This document shows positions 1 to 7,124 of a stretch of DNA of 12,397 bases, piece after piece. The translations under genes and the position numbers were made by a program. The notes below the pieces were generated by a model, which made no database searches, was not told the origin of the DNA, and saw only the letters and a program-made list of their open reading frames with translations. Where the stretch lies: the NCBI GenBank assembly GCA_963656085.1, contig CAVKHV010000045.1, positions 1-12,397 on the forward strand, read 5' to 3'. The stretch comes from CAVALG01 sp963656085 (GTDB lineage: Bacteria; Bacillota; Clostridia; Oscillospirales; Acutalibacteraceae). Every line of letters begins with the position of its first letter. The first letter of the stretch is position 1.

Positions 1-19
1 AGATTGTATTAAATTTCCC

Positions 20-94
20 TTTTCCCACACTAAATTCCATTGTTTTCCCATACTTATTTCCACCGCTTCCCTACTGTGGAATTTACTTTGGGAA
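20..94. repeat. Imperfect direct and inverted repeat cluster upstream of ruvC
   Basis: A 20-base unit at 20-39 recurs in the same direction at 43-62 with 17 of 20 identities, a period of 23 bases. An inverted copy lies at 77-94: its reverse complement matches 22-39 at 16 of 18 positions. A weaker TTCCCTACT stretch at 67-75 resembles part of the unit. Nested short stems can also be drawn (45-50 with 89-94; 58-63 with 76-81). The cluster ends about 40 bases upstream of the ruvC -35 box. It could be a multi-site operator, a degenerate intergenic repeat, or chance in AT-rich DNA. I do not recognise the motif as a known regulator site. Confidence 0.4.
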
Positions 95-136
95 TTCACT
101 TCAAAAACTTGATACAAACTTTTTACGGTTATTTCG

Positions 137-165
137 TTGCCAAATTCGTAATTGTATGATATAAT
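137..165 (+). promoter_or_regulatory. Sigma-A promoter with extended -10 for the ruvC-led operon
   Basis: A -35 box TTGCCA (137-142) and a perfect -10 box TATAAT (160-165) are separated by exactly 17 bases, and a TG dinucleotide at 157-158 provides an extended -10. Transcription would start near 171-173, leaving a leader of about 25 bases that contains the ribosome binding site GTGAGG (185-190). I see no LexA/DinR-type operator (GAACN4GTTC-like) overlapping the boxes, so SOS control is not evident from the sequence. Confidence 0.85.
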
Positions 166-195
166 TATACGAAAACAATTTACAGTGAGGCAAAT

Positions 196-702
196 ATGTT
201 GATCTTAGGCATAGATCCCGGTTATGCAATTGTCGGTTTCGGCATTGTGGAATATAACGGTTATAAATTCACTCCGATTTCTTTCGGCGCGATCACAACG
301 CCGACAGGCAAACCGTTTTCACAGCGTCTTAATGAGATATATGACGGAATGAACGAGATATTTTCTAAATTTAAAATTGACGCGGTGTCGGTTGAAAAAC
401 TTTATTTTAACACCAACACAACTACCGCAATTGACGTTGCGGAGGCAAGGGGCGTGATTTTGCTGTCTGCCGAGCGTAACGGGGTGCCGATCTATGAATA
501 TACTCCGCTTCAGGTCAAACAATCAATTTCCGGATACGGAAGGGCGGAAAAATCACAGATAATTGAAATGACGCGAGGTTTATTAGGACTTGCAAAACCT
601 CCGAAACCGGATGATGCGGCTGACGCATTGGCGCTTGCAGTTTGTCACGGACATGTCTCCGGTTCTTTACTTGGAAGATTAAAGGAGAAAGGGAAAGTAT
701 GA
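196..702 (+). CDS. ruvC: Crossover junction endodeoxyribonuclease RuvC
   Basis: RuvC is a dimeric, metal-dependent nuclease that resolves Holliday junctions by paired symmetric nicks in concert with RuvAB. The 168-residue length fits the family (about 160-175). The RNase H-like fold is marked by GIDPG at the N-terminus with Asp7, the VEKLYF motif with Glu67 and Phe71, and the C-terminal DDAADALA motif with Asp140 and Asp143. These align with the E. coli catalytic set D7/E66/D138/D141, so the enzyme should be active. The ATG at 196 follows GTGAGG (185-190) by five bases and places the first catalytic Asp at the usual position 7. The stop overlaps the ruvA start by four bases (ATGA), suggesting coupled translation. 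It is the first gene after the promoter at 137-165. Confidence 0.97.
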   Translation: MLILGIDPGYAIVGFGIVEYNGYKFTPISFGAITTPTGKPFSQRLNEIYDGMNEIFSKFKIDAVSVEKLYFNTNTTTAIDVAEARGVILLSAERNGVPIYEYTPLQVKQSISGYGRAEKSQIIEMTRGLLGLAKPPKPDDAADALALAVCHGHVSGSLLGRLKEKGKV

Positions 703-1292
703 TATATTCACTGAGAGGTAAATTAGCCGAAAGCGGCGTTAATTATATGGTGATTGAGTGCGGCGGCATAGGATTTTTTTGCACCGCTTCATCTTATACT
801 GTTAATAAATTTCCGCAAAGGGGTTCCGAAATTTTTGTGTACACTTTTTTTTCGGTACGGGAAGACGCAATGGATCTGTACGCTTTTGCGACGAAAGAAG
901 AACTGGAACTCTTTAAATTACTGACGTCCGTAAACAGCGTAGGTGCTAAAACCGGGATTGCGATTTTATCTGAATTTTCTCCGGAAAAAATCGCACTGTT
1001 TATTGCGTCGGGCGATTATAAAGCCTTAACGGCTGTAAGCGGCATAGGTTCCAAAACGGCACAGAGAATAGTTTTGGAACTTAAAGATAAACTCGGCGGC
1101 GCAAACATTGTTTCGGAGGATGTCGCGTCTGTCGGCAACGCAACATCTTTTTCAAATGTTGCCGAAGCGATCGAGGGACTTGTGGCGCTTGGCTGCACCC
1201 AAAGCGAAGCCGCCCTTGCCGTAAGCCGTCTGGATCAGTCGCTTTCTGTTGAAGAACTGATTAAATCGGCTTTAAAATCCATGACGAGGTAA
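699..1292 (+). CDS. ruvA: Holliday junction branch migration DNA-binding protein RuvA
   Basis: RuvA tetramers hold the four-way junction in an open square and load RuvB motors. The protein has 197 residues (family about 200). Residues 1-63 form the OB-fold domain and include VREDA, with Glu55/Asp56 forming the acidic pin that separates strands. Two helix-hairpin-helix motifs follow, around 73-92 (core NSVGAKTG) and 108-127 (core SGIGSKTA). A Ser/Ala-rich flexible linker (about 137-152) leads to the C-terminal RuvB-binding helix bundle (about 153-197). An in-frame ATG at 642 would add 19 residues unlike the family. The start at 699 gives the canonical MIYSLRG opening, lies behind AAAGGAG at 681-687, and overlaps the ruvC stop in ATGA. 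Confidence 0.96.
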   Translation: MIYSLRGKLAESGVNYMVIECGGIGFFCTASSYTVNKFPQRGSEIFVYTFFSVREDAMDLYAFATKEELELFKLLTSVNSVGAKTGIAILSEFSPEKIALFIASGDYKALTAVSGIGSKTAQRIVLELKDKLGGANIVSEDVASVGNATSFSNVAEAIEGLVALGCTQSEAALAVSRLDQSLSVEELIKSALKSMTR

Positions 1293-1296
1293 GTTT

Positions 1297-2334
1297 ATGA
1301 TTGAAACCAATGATTTTGAAAACAGATACCTTGACCCGCAATATAATGAGAATGACCGTGAAGTTGAACTCTCGTTAAGACCGCAGCATATTGATGAATA
1401 TATCGGTCAGGATAAAGTAAAGGAAAATTTGAAAATATACATAAAAGCCGCCCTGCAGCGCGGTGAGCCGCTTGATCACGTATTGCTTTACGGTCCTCCG
1501 GGCCTTGGTAAAACCACGCTTGCCGGAATAATAGCAAATGAAATGGGCGTTAATATTAGAATTACATCCGGACCCGCTATAGAGTCGCAAAAAGACCTTG
1601 TTTCTTTTCTTACGGGGCTTGAAGACGGCGATGTGCTTTTTATTGACGAAATTCACAGACTTTCACGCGCGGTTGAGGAAATTCTTTATCCTGCGATGGA
1701 GGACAGAGAAATTGATATTTTTATCGGCAAAGGTCCTTCGGCAAGATCTATACGGCTTGATTTGAAAAGATTTACGCTTATCGGCGCTACCACGCGTTCA
1801 GGACAGATATCCGCGCCTTTACGTGACCGTTTCGGGGTGCTTATGCGTCTTGAGTTGTATACTCCCGAACAGTTATCCGAAATAATAATACGTTCAGCCG
1901 GTATATTAGGCGTCCCGATAGACAAAGCCGGGGCGCTTGAAATAGGATCGCGCTCAAGAGGAACTCCGCGAATCGCAAACAGACTCTTGAAAAGAGTGCG
2001 CGATATTGCACAGGTGGAATTTGACGGTGAAATTACGGAAAAGGTTGCAATATCCGCTCTTGCAAGATTTGAAATTGACGAATTGGGACTTGACGATTTT
2101 GACCGTCTGATGCTTACTACAATAATTAAGACGTACGGCGGCGGTCCTGTCGGTTTGGAAACACTTGCGGCTGCTATAGGCGAAGAGTCGGTAACTATTG
2201 AAGATGTGTATGAGCCGTATCTTATGCAGATCGGCTTTTTGGCAAGAACAAACCGCGGAAGGTGCGTTACGCGCGCCGCATATCAGCATTTGGGTATTAA
2301 ACTGCCTGATAATGTTCAGGCACCTATTTTTTAA
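1297..2334 (+). CDS. ruvB: Holliday junction branch migration ATPase RuvB
   Basis: RuvB is the AAA+ hexameric motor that pulls duplex DNA through the RuvA-bound junction. The 345 residues are the expected length. Visible motifs are Walker A GPPGLGKT (66-73), Walker B FIDEIH (115-120), sensor 1 GATTR (163-167), the arginine finger in APLRDRFG (Arg176) and sensor 2 in GTPRIANRLL (Arg225). A C-terminal winged helix (about 265-345) contains the DNA-contacting hairpin EPYLMQIGFLARTNRGR. The start lies four bases after the ruvA stop, with GAGG (1286-1289) inside the ruvA coding end as its ribosome binding site. The final codons overlap a terminator-like hairpin (2303-2322), so the end of the gene may have a second role in limiting read-through to glmM. 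Confidence 0.97.
   Translation: MIETNDFENRYLDPQYNENDREVELSLRPQHIDEYIGQDKVKENLKIYIKAALQRGEPLDHVLLYGPPGLGKTTLAGIIANEMGVNIRITSGPAIESQKDLVSFLTGLEDGDVLFIDEIHRLSRAVEEILYPAMEDREIDIFIGKGPSARSIRLDLKRFTLIGATTRSGQISAPLRDRFGVLMRLELYTPEQLSEIIIRSAGILGVPIDKAGALEIGSRSRGTPRIANRLLKRVRDIAQVEFDGEITEKVAISALARFEIDELGLDDFDRLMLTTIIKTYGGGPVGLETLAAAIGEESVTIEDVYEPYLMQIGFLARTNRGRCVTRAAYQHLGIKLPDNVQAPIF
2303..2332 (+). terminator. Terminator-like hairpin overlapping the 3' end of ruvB
   Basis: TGCCTGA (2303-2309) and TCAGGCA (2316-2322) form a perfect seven-base stem around a six-base loop. CCTA and then six T residues (2327-2332) follow, with TTTT again shortly after (2335-2338). The structure lies within the last ten codons of ruvB, and the T run overlaps the stop codon. 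The four-base spacer between stem and T run makes it weaker than a textbook intrinsic terminator, and ribosomes finishing ruvB would cover it. Partial attenuation between ruvCAB and glmM is therefore more plausible than full termination. No clear promoter for glmM was found just downstream. Confidence 0.45.
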
Positions 2335-2355
2335 TTTTAGTTAGGAGTTGACAGT

Positions 2356-3711
2356 ATGGGAAAATTATTCGGAACTGACGGTGTAAGAGGAATTGCAAAC
2401 TCGGAACTTACATGCGAACTTGCAATGAACATAGGTCGTGCTGCGGCTTATGTACTTACAAAGCGTGAGGAAACAAAACCAAAAATACTTATAGGCGGGG
2501 ATACGCGCGTGTCGACAAATATGCTTGAAATGGCACTTGCGGCAGGACTTTGCTCGGTCGGTGCGGACGTTGTGCTTGTCGGCTATATTCCTACACCGGC
2601 AATTGCTTATCTTACAAAGAAAAAAGGTTTTGACGCAGGTATTATGATATCCGCTTCACATAACCCGTGTGAATATAACGGCATAAAAATATTTGATTCA
2701 AACGGCTATAAATTACCGGATGCCGTAGAAAATGAAATAGAGGATATTATATTTAATAAACTTTCCTCAATTCCCGGTGCGGTAGGCGGTGAACTCGGAA
2801 GCGTGTTCCGCCGCCCGGATTATGTTGACGATTATATTGCGCACCTTGCATCCACAATAGATGTACGGCTTGACGGATTGAAAATTGCGCTTGACTGTGC
2901 AAACGGCAGCGCCTCTGTCACCGCACAAAAACTTTTCACTTCTCTCGGTGCCGAATGCCATATGCTTTCATATCAACCGAACGGAGTTAATATAAATCTT
3001 GATTGCGGTTCAACCCACCTTGACCAACTTACCGATTTTGTAAACGGCAATGACATAGATGTCGGATTTGCGTTTGACGGCGACGCGGACCGTTGTTTAG
3101 CGGTTGACGAAAACGGCTCGCTGATTGACGGTGATAAATTGATTGCGGTTTTTGCAGCGGATATGAAGGAAAACGGACAGCTTACCAATAATACTGCCGT
3201 TATAACCGTTATGACTAATATCGGATTTAAAAAATTTGCCGCGGAACAGGGAATTGATGTTGCCGTTACCACTGTAGGCGACCGTTATGTTTTGGAAGAA
3301 ATGCTTAAAAAAGATTATGCTATAGGCGGCGAACAATCCGGACATATAATATTTAAAAAGTTTGTTACAACAGGCGACGGACAGCTATCAGCCCTTCAGT
3401 TTGCCGCAATAATGGCGCGTAAAAAGGAATCGGCTTCTGCCGTGTCAAGCGTTATGAAATCGTATCCTCAGGTAATGGTTAACATCACCGCCTCTTCCGA
3501 ACAGAAACCGCTTTTAAAAACCGACGAGGGCATTATTGCCTCAATTTCAGAAGCTGAAAAAGCACTCGGAGATAACGGCCGCATTTTAGTAAGAGCTTCG
3601 GGCACAGAACCTTTGATCAGGGTGATGATCGAGGGCGAAGATGTACACCTTATCAATCGTCTTGCCGAATCGGTAGCCGGAGTAATAAAAGAAAGAATCA
3701 AGGATAAATGA
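2356..3711 (+). CDS. glmM: Phosphoglucosamine mutase GlmM
   Basis: GlmM interconverts glucosamine-6-phosphate and glucosamine-1-phosphate in the cytoplasm, feeding UDP-GlcNAc synthesis for peptidoglycan. The 451 residues match the family (about 445-450). Signatures in order are FGTDGVRG (5-12); the phosphoserine loop ISASHNP with Ser101; the Mg-binding DGDADR loop (241-246); the sugar-binding GGEQSGH segment (324-330); and the C-terminal phosphate-binding RASGTEPLIRV (413-423). FGTDGVRG at the N-terminus and the DGDADR/EQSGH context separate it from phosphomannomutases. The start is 21 bases after ruvB with AGGAG (2343-2347) eight bases ahead. In many Firmicutes glmM follows cdaA-cdaR. Here it follows ruvB, and its stop overlaps the next start by four bases. 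Confidence 0.96.
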   Translation: MGKLFGTDGVRGIANSELTCELAMNIGRAAAYVLTKREETKPKILIGGDTRVSTNMLEMALAAGLCSVGADVVLVGYIPTPAIAYLTKKKGFDAGIMISASHNPCEYNGIKIFDSNGYKLPDAVENEIEDIIFNKLSSIPGAVGGELGSVFRRPDYVDDYIAHLASTIDVRLDGLKIALDCANGSASVTAQKLFTSLGAECHMLSYQPNGVNINLDCGSTHLDQLTDFVNGNDIDVGFAFDGDADRCLAVDENGSLIDGDKLIAVFAADMKENGQLTNNTAVITVMTNIGFKKFAAEQGIDVAVTTVGDRYVLEEMLKKDYAIGGEQSGHIIFKKFVTTGDGQLSALQFAAIMARKKESASAVSSVMKSYPQVMVNITASSEQKPLLKTDEGIIASISEAEKALGDNGRILVRASGTEPLIRVMIEGEDVHLINRLAESVAGVIKERIKDK

Positions 3712-4571
3712 GGTATTCAAAAGACTTTAATGACTATGAATTGATTGACGCGTCAAACGGCGAAAAACTTGAAAGATGGGGCGATATTATCCTTATTCGT
3801 CCCGAGCCGCAGGCAATTTGGGATTTTCCTCGGAAAAACCCGTTATGGAATAAGGCTCACGCTGTGTATCACCGTTCCGATAAGGGCGGCGGAAGTTGGG
3901 AAAAACGCCGTCACGTACCGGACGTTTGGAGTATAAATTATCGCAACCTGACCTTCAATTTAAAACCGATGGGATTTAAACATACCGGTTTATTTCCCGA
4001 ACAGGCTGTTAATTGGAATTTGATGACCGAATTTATTAACGAAAGCAGTCATCCGCTTAAAATTTTGAACCTTTTTTCATACACCGGCGGCGCGACCGTC
4101 GCTTGCCTTAAAGCCGGTGCTTCCGTTACCCATGTTGACGCGTCAAAAGGTATGGTGCAGTGGGCAAAGGAAAATGCAGCCGCAAGCGGCGTTAAAGAAC
4201 GACCGGTACGATGGCTGGTTGATGATTGTGTAAAATTTGTCGATAGGGAAATTCGTCGCGGCAACAAGTACGACGGTATTATTATGGATCCGCCCTCCTA
4301 TGGCCGCGGACCTGACGGAGAGGTTTGGAAACTCGAACAGCATATTTCACCGTTGCTTATCAAGATATCGAAGTTGCTCAGTGATGATGCACGTTTTTTT
4401 CTGCTTAATACCTATACTGCCGGTATATCGCCTACCATTCTTGATTATTTGGTTAAAGAATGCGTTGTTAAGGACAGAAACGGTACCGTTGCAACCGATG
4501 AGATCGGTTTAAAAATAACCGATAAAAACATTGTCCTGCCTTGCGGCAATACGACGGTATGGCATATTTAA
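3708..4571 (+). CDS. Class I SAM-dependent methyltransferase, RlmI/YccW-related
   Basis: This is a Rossmann-fold methyltransferase of 287 residues related to the RlmI/RlmK rRNA methyltransferase group (Methyltrans_SAM-like). An N-terminal segment (1-100), including a WGD..LIRPEPQAIW stretch and a GGGSWE patch, resembles the substrate-side region of relatives. SAM motif I is ILNLFSYTGGATVACLKAG (119-137), the acidic residue after strand 2 is Asp144 (THVDAS), and motif IV is IIMDPPSYGRGP (191-202). There is no room for the N-terminal PUA domain of E. coli RlmI. Where RlmI-type m5C enzymes carry a conserved SCS-type cysteine, this protein reads FLLNTYTAG (231-239), so C5-cytosine chemistry is doubtful. 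The target is probably RNA but is not proven. The start overlaps the glmM stop (ATGA); the ribosome binding site is weak (AAGGAT), consistent with coupling. Confidence 0.82.
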   Translation: MRYSKDFNDYELIDASNGEKLERWGDIILIRPEPQAIWDFPRKNPLWNKAHAVYHRSDKGGGSWEKRRHVPDVWSINYRNLTFNLKPMGFKHTGLFPEQAVNWNLMTEFINESSHPLKILNLFSYTGGATVACLKAGASVTHVDASKGMVQWAKENAAASGVKERPVRWLVDDCVKFVDREIRRGNKYDGIIMDPPSYGRGPDGEVWKLEQHISPLLIKISKLLSDDARFFLLNTYTAGISPTILDYLVKECVVKDRNGTVATDEIGLKITDKNIVLPCGNTTVWHI

Positions 4572-4599
4572 AGCATATTGATCGACACATGGTGACTGT

Positions 4600-5445
4600 A
4601 TGGATAGTATTATAAAAATCAGGGATCTGACATATGAATACGAAAATGAGGATCGCGTTTTTTCCGTTTTAAAAGGCGTTTCGCTTGATTTGAAAAAGGG
4701 AAGCTTTGTTGCTGTATTGGGGCACAACGGTTCCGGGAAATCAACCCTTGCAAAACTCCTTAACGGACTTAACAAGCCGACTTCCGGAACTGTTGAGGTT
4801 GCCGGTATGCTGACGACAGATGAATCACACGAAATAGATATTAAAAAAACAGTCGGTATGATATTTCAGAACCCCGATAACCAGATAGTCGCCTCGATCG
4901 TTGAGGAAGATGTGGCTTTCGGACTTGAAAATATCGGTGTCCCCCCTGACGAAATGCGTGATAGGGTAGACGCCGCATTAAAATCCGTGGGAATGTACGA
5001 ATACAGGAAATCATCCCCGTATAATCTGTCCGGCGGACAAAAACAGCGTGTCGCCATAGCAGGCGTTATCGCTATGGAACCGCAATGCATTGTGTTGGAC
5101 GAGCCTACTGCCATGCTTGATCCGCAGGGGCGGAAAGATGTCATTTCGACGCTGATAAATCTTTGTCGTGAAAAGGGAATAACAGTAGTTTTAATAACGC
5201 ATTATATGAACGAGGCTGCGTTGGCTGACAGAATCGTCGTTTTAAACAACGGCGAAATCGAATTGGACGGAATACCGAAAGATGTTTTTTCACATTCAAA
5301 GCGTTTGCGTGAATTGGGGCTTGATATTCCGCAGGTTACCGAACTTGCGCAAAAACTTAATGCCGCCGGTATAAACGTACCGAGCGAAATTTTAACTGCC
5401 GACGAATGTGTTGCAGATATTATCAAGGCGTTTTCGGAGGGATAA
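4600..5445 (+). CDS. ecfA1: ECF transporter energy-coupling ATPase EcfA1
   Basis: This is one of two ABC ATPases that power energy-coupling-factor importers for vitamins, cobalt/nickel and similar trace substrates. In its 281 residues are Walker A GHNGSGKST (41-49), the Q-loop FQNPDNQ (Gln90), the ABC signature LSGGQKQR (143-150), Walker B CIVLDEPTAMLDP (163-175) and the switch His201 (ITHYM). The FQNPDNQ Q-loop and the LGLDIP/VTEL stretch of the C-terminal extension (about 232-281) are typical of the EcfA family rather than general ABC importers. The start is 28 bases after the methyltransferase, behind GGTGA (4591-4595). The stop sits two bases before the TTG start of ecfA2, and its last codons carry that gene's ribosome binding site. 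The A1 assignment rests on gene order and the FQNPDNQ motif. Confidence 0.93.
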   Translation: MDSIIKIRDLTYEYENEDRVFSVLKGVSLDLKKGSFVAVLGHNGSGKSTLAKLLNGLNKPTSGTVEVAGMLTTDESHEIDIKKTVGMIFQNPDNQIVASIVEEDVAFGLENIGVPPDEMRDRVDAALKSVGMYEYRKSSPYNLSGGQKQRVAIAGVIAMEPQCIVLDEPTAMLDPQGRKDVISTLINLCREKGITVVLITHYMNEAALADRIVVLNNGEIELDGIPKDVFSHSKRLRELGLDIPQVTELAQKLNAAGINVPSEILTADECVADIIKAFSEG

Positions 5446-5447
5446 AT

Positions 5448-6308
5448 TTGTCGTTTTTAGAAGTTAAAAATCTCTCGTACACTTATAAGACCGGTGCCGC
5501 CGAAGTGCCGGCGCTTAAAAACATTTCGTTCGGATTTGAAAAAAATGAGATCATCGGTGTAATCGGTCACACCGGTTCCGGTAAATCGACGTTAATGCAG
5601 TGCTTAAACGGACTTTACAAACCCACTGACGGAACCGTTTTTCTGGATGGCAGGGATATCTGGGAAAATCCGAAAGATATAAAGAAAATACGGTTCAGGG
5701 TGGGACTCGTATTCCAATATCCCGAATATCAATTATTTGAAGAAACCGTTTATAAAGATATAGCCTTCGGTCCGTCAAATATGGGTCTTTCGGAGGAGGA
5801 AATTTACGAGCGGGTTTTAAAGAGTGCCGATATTGTCGGCCTTAAAACCGATTTGTTTCAAAAATCTCCGTTTGACCTTTCGGGCGGCGAAAAACGGCGG
5901 TGTGCCATTGCAGGGATAATCTCAATGGAACCTGAATGTCTGATTCTTGATGAACCCACTGCCGGTCTTGACCCAACAGGTAAGGCTGCGGTTTTAAAAA
6001 TGGTTAAAGATTACCGTGACAGAACCGGAAGTTTGGTAATTATTGTGTCGCACAGTATGGAGGATATGTCCTCGGTGTGTGACAGGCTGCTGGTTTTAAA
6101 CAAGGGCGAAATTTATAAACTCGGAACGGTACACGAAGTATTTTCGGATGCTGACAGTATTATAAAAATCGGGCTTGATGTTCCGGAAATGTCCAAAATT
6201 GCCGTGGAACTTAATAACAGAGGATTTAAAATCAGTAAGGATATTTTTACTGTCAATGATATGTTTAATGAACTTATGAGAATAAAGCAAGGAAAACAAT
6301 ATGGGTAA
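5448..6308 (+). CDS. ecfA2: ECF transporter energy-coupling ATPase EcfA2 (TTG start)
   Basis: This is the second ABC ATPase of the ECF module, forming the A1-A2 heterodimer under EcfT. It has Walker A GHTGSGKST (40-48), the Q-loop FQYPEYQLF (Gln90), the signature LSGGEKRR (144-151), Walker B CLILDEPTAGLDP (164-176) and the switch His202. FQYPEYQLFEETV is the characteristic EcfA2 version. A frame-compatible ATG at 5406 lies inside ecfA1 and would add 14 residues (MCCRYYQ...) unlike any ABC protein. The TTG at 5448 lies seven bases after GGAGG (5436-5440) and yields the expected MSFLEVKNLSYTY opening, so I call a TTG start and 286 residues. The stop overlaps the ecfT start by eight bases. Confidence 0.93.
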   Translation: MSFLEVKNLSYTYKTGAAEVPALKNISFGFEKNEIIGVIGHTGSGKSTLMQCLNGLYKPTDGTVFLDGRDIWENPKDIKKIRFRVGLVFQYPEYQLFEETVYKDIAFGPSNMGLSEEEIYERVLKSADIVGLKTDLFQKSPFDLSGGEKRRCAIAGIISMEPECLILDEPTAGLDPTGKAAVLKMVKDYRDRTGSLVIIVSHSMEDMSSVCDRLLVLNKGEIYKLGTVHEVFSDADSIIKIGLDVPEMSKIAVELNNRGFKISKDIFTVNDMFNELMRIKQGKQYG

Positions 6309-7107
6309 CATTACATTCGGACAATATATTGAAACCGGTTCTGTTCTGCACAAGACCGACCCGCGGACAAAATTTTTGTTTCTTATAGCATATATTGTTC
6401 TTATCTTCACGGCGTCCGGCTTTGCTTCGCTGGGCTTTTTGGCTCTTTTTTTGCTTGTGCTTGTGTTTATGTCAAAAGTTCCTTTAAAAATGTATCTGAA
6501 AAACATTAAAGCTATACTGCCCGTAATCATACTGACCGCCGTTTTAAATGCGCTATATGCCGGAGAAGGCAGAGTGCTTTTAAAATTTTGGGTATTTAAA
6601 ATAACGGTAAGCGGGCTTGAACGCGCCGGGTTTATGGCATTAAGGGTGATTTTGCTTATAATAGCAAGTGCTATGCTTACTTACACCACAACGCCCACTT
6701 CACTTGCAAATGCACTTGAAAAGCTGCTGTCTCCGCTTAAGTGGATAGGATTATCTTCGGCTGTTCATATGGTTGTTATGACTATGACCATAGCCCTTAG
6801 GTTTATTCCTATTTTAATAGATGAAACAAATAAAATTATGAATGCACAAAAAGCACGCGGTGCCGATTTTGAAAGCGGCGGACTTTTTTCGCGTGTTAAA
6901 GCGCTCATCCCGATACTTATACCGCTTTTTATTTCATCAATACGCCGTGCTTATGAACTTGCGGCGTCGATGGAATGCAGATGTTATACCGGGGGCGTCG
7001 GCAGAACGCGGCTTGTAACTATGCGTTATACCGCGAGAGATCTGATGGCACTGTTTATTATTTGTGTTGCTGTCGCTGCCGTTATCATACTGAATATTAC
7101 TTTTTGA
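6301..7107 (+). CDS. ecfT: ECF transporter transmembrane component EcfT
   Basis: EcfT is the membrane scaffold that transmits ATPase motion to exchangeable substrate-binding S-proteins. The 268 residues contain hydrophobic segments at about 25-60, 70-90, 110-128, 152-172, 200-214 and 246-266. Between them lie the two cytoplasmic coupling motifs: AQKARGADF (182-190, classic Ala-Arg-Gly) and SMECRCYTGG (223-232), where the usual second Ala-Arg-Gly reads Cys-Arg-Cys. SVLHKTDPRTK (14-24) is the conserved N-terminal signature of the family. The ATG at 6301 follows AAGGA (6289-6293) by seven bases and overlaps the ecfA2 stop. No S-component gene is present, which fits a group II (shared) module serving S-proteins encoded elsewhere. 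Confidence 0.94.
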   Translation: MGNITFGQYIETGSVLHKTDPRTKFLFLIAYIVLIFTASGFASLGFLALFLLVLVFMSKVPLKMYLKNIKAILPVIILTAVLNALYAGEGRVLLKFWVFKITVSGLERAGFMALRVILLIIASAMLTYTTTPTSLANALEKLLSPLKWIGLSSAVHMVVMTMTIALRFIPILIDETNKIMNAQKARGADFESGGLFSRVKALIPILIPLFISSIRRAYELAASMECRCYTGGVGRTRLVTMRYTARDLMALFIICVAVAAVIILNITF

Positions 7108-7124
7108 TTTATTAGGGTGAAGTA

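Noticed and set aside
1..51. A 17-codon open frame on the - strand starting with ATG at 51-49 and running off the left edge, with GGTGG ahead of it, hinting at a divergent gene.
   Set aside because: Too short to judge, the ribosome binding site is poor, no matching divergent promoter was found, and the frame lies within the repeat cluster. Left uncalled.
642..698. An ATG at 642 in frame with ruvA that would lengthen it by 19 residues.
   Set aside because: The extension lies within ruvC, does not resemble RuvA, and the ATG at 699 gives the canonical start with ATGA coupling.
5791..5800. A very purine-rich GGAGGAGGA Shine-Dalgarno-like run inside ecfA2.
   Set aside because: No start codon is suitably placed behind it; it simply encodes consecutive glutamates.
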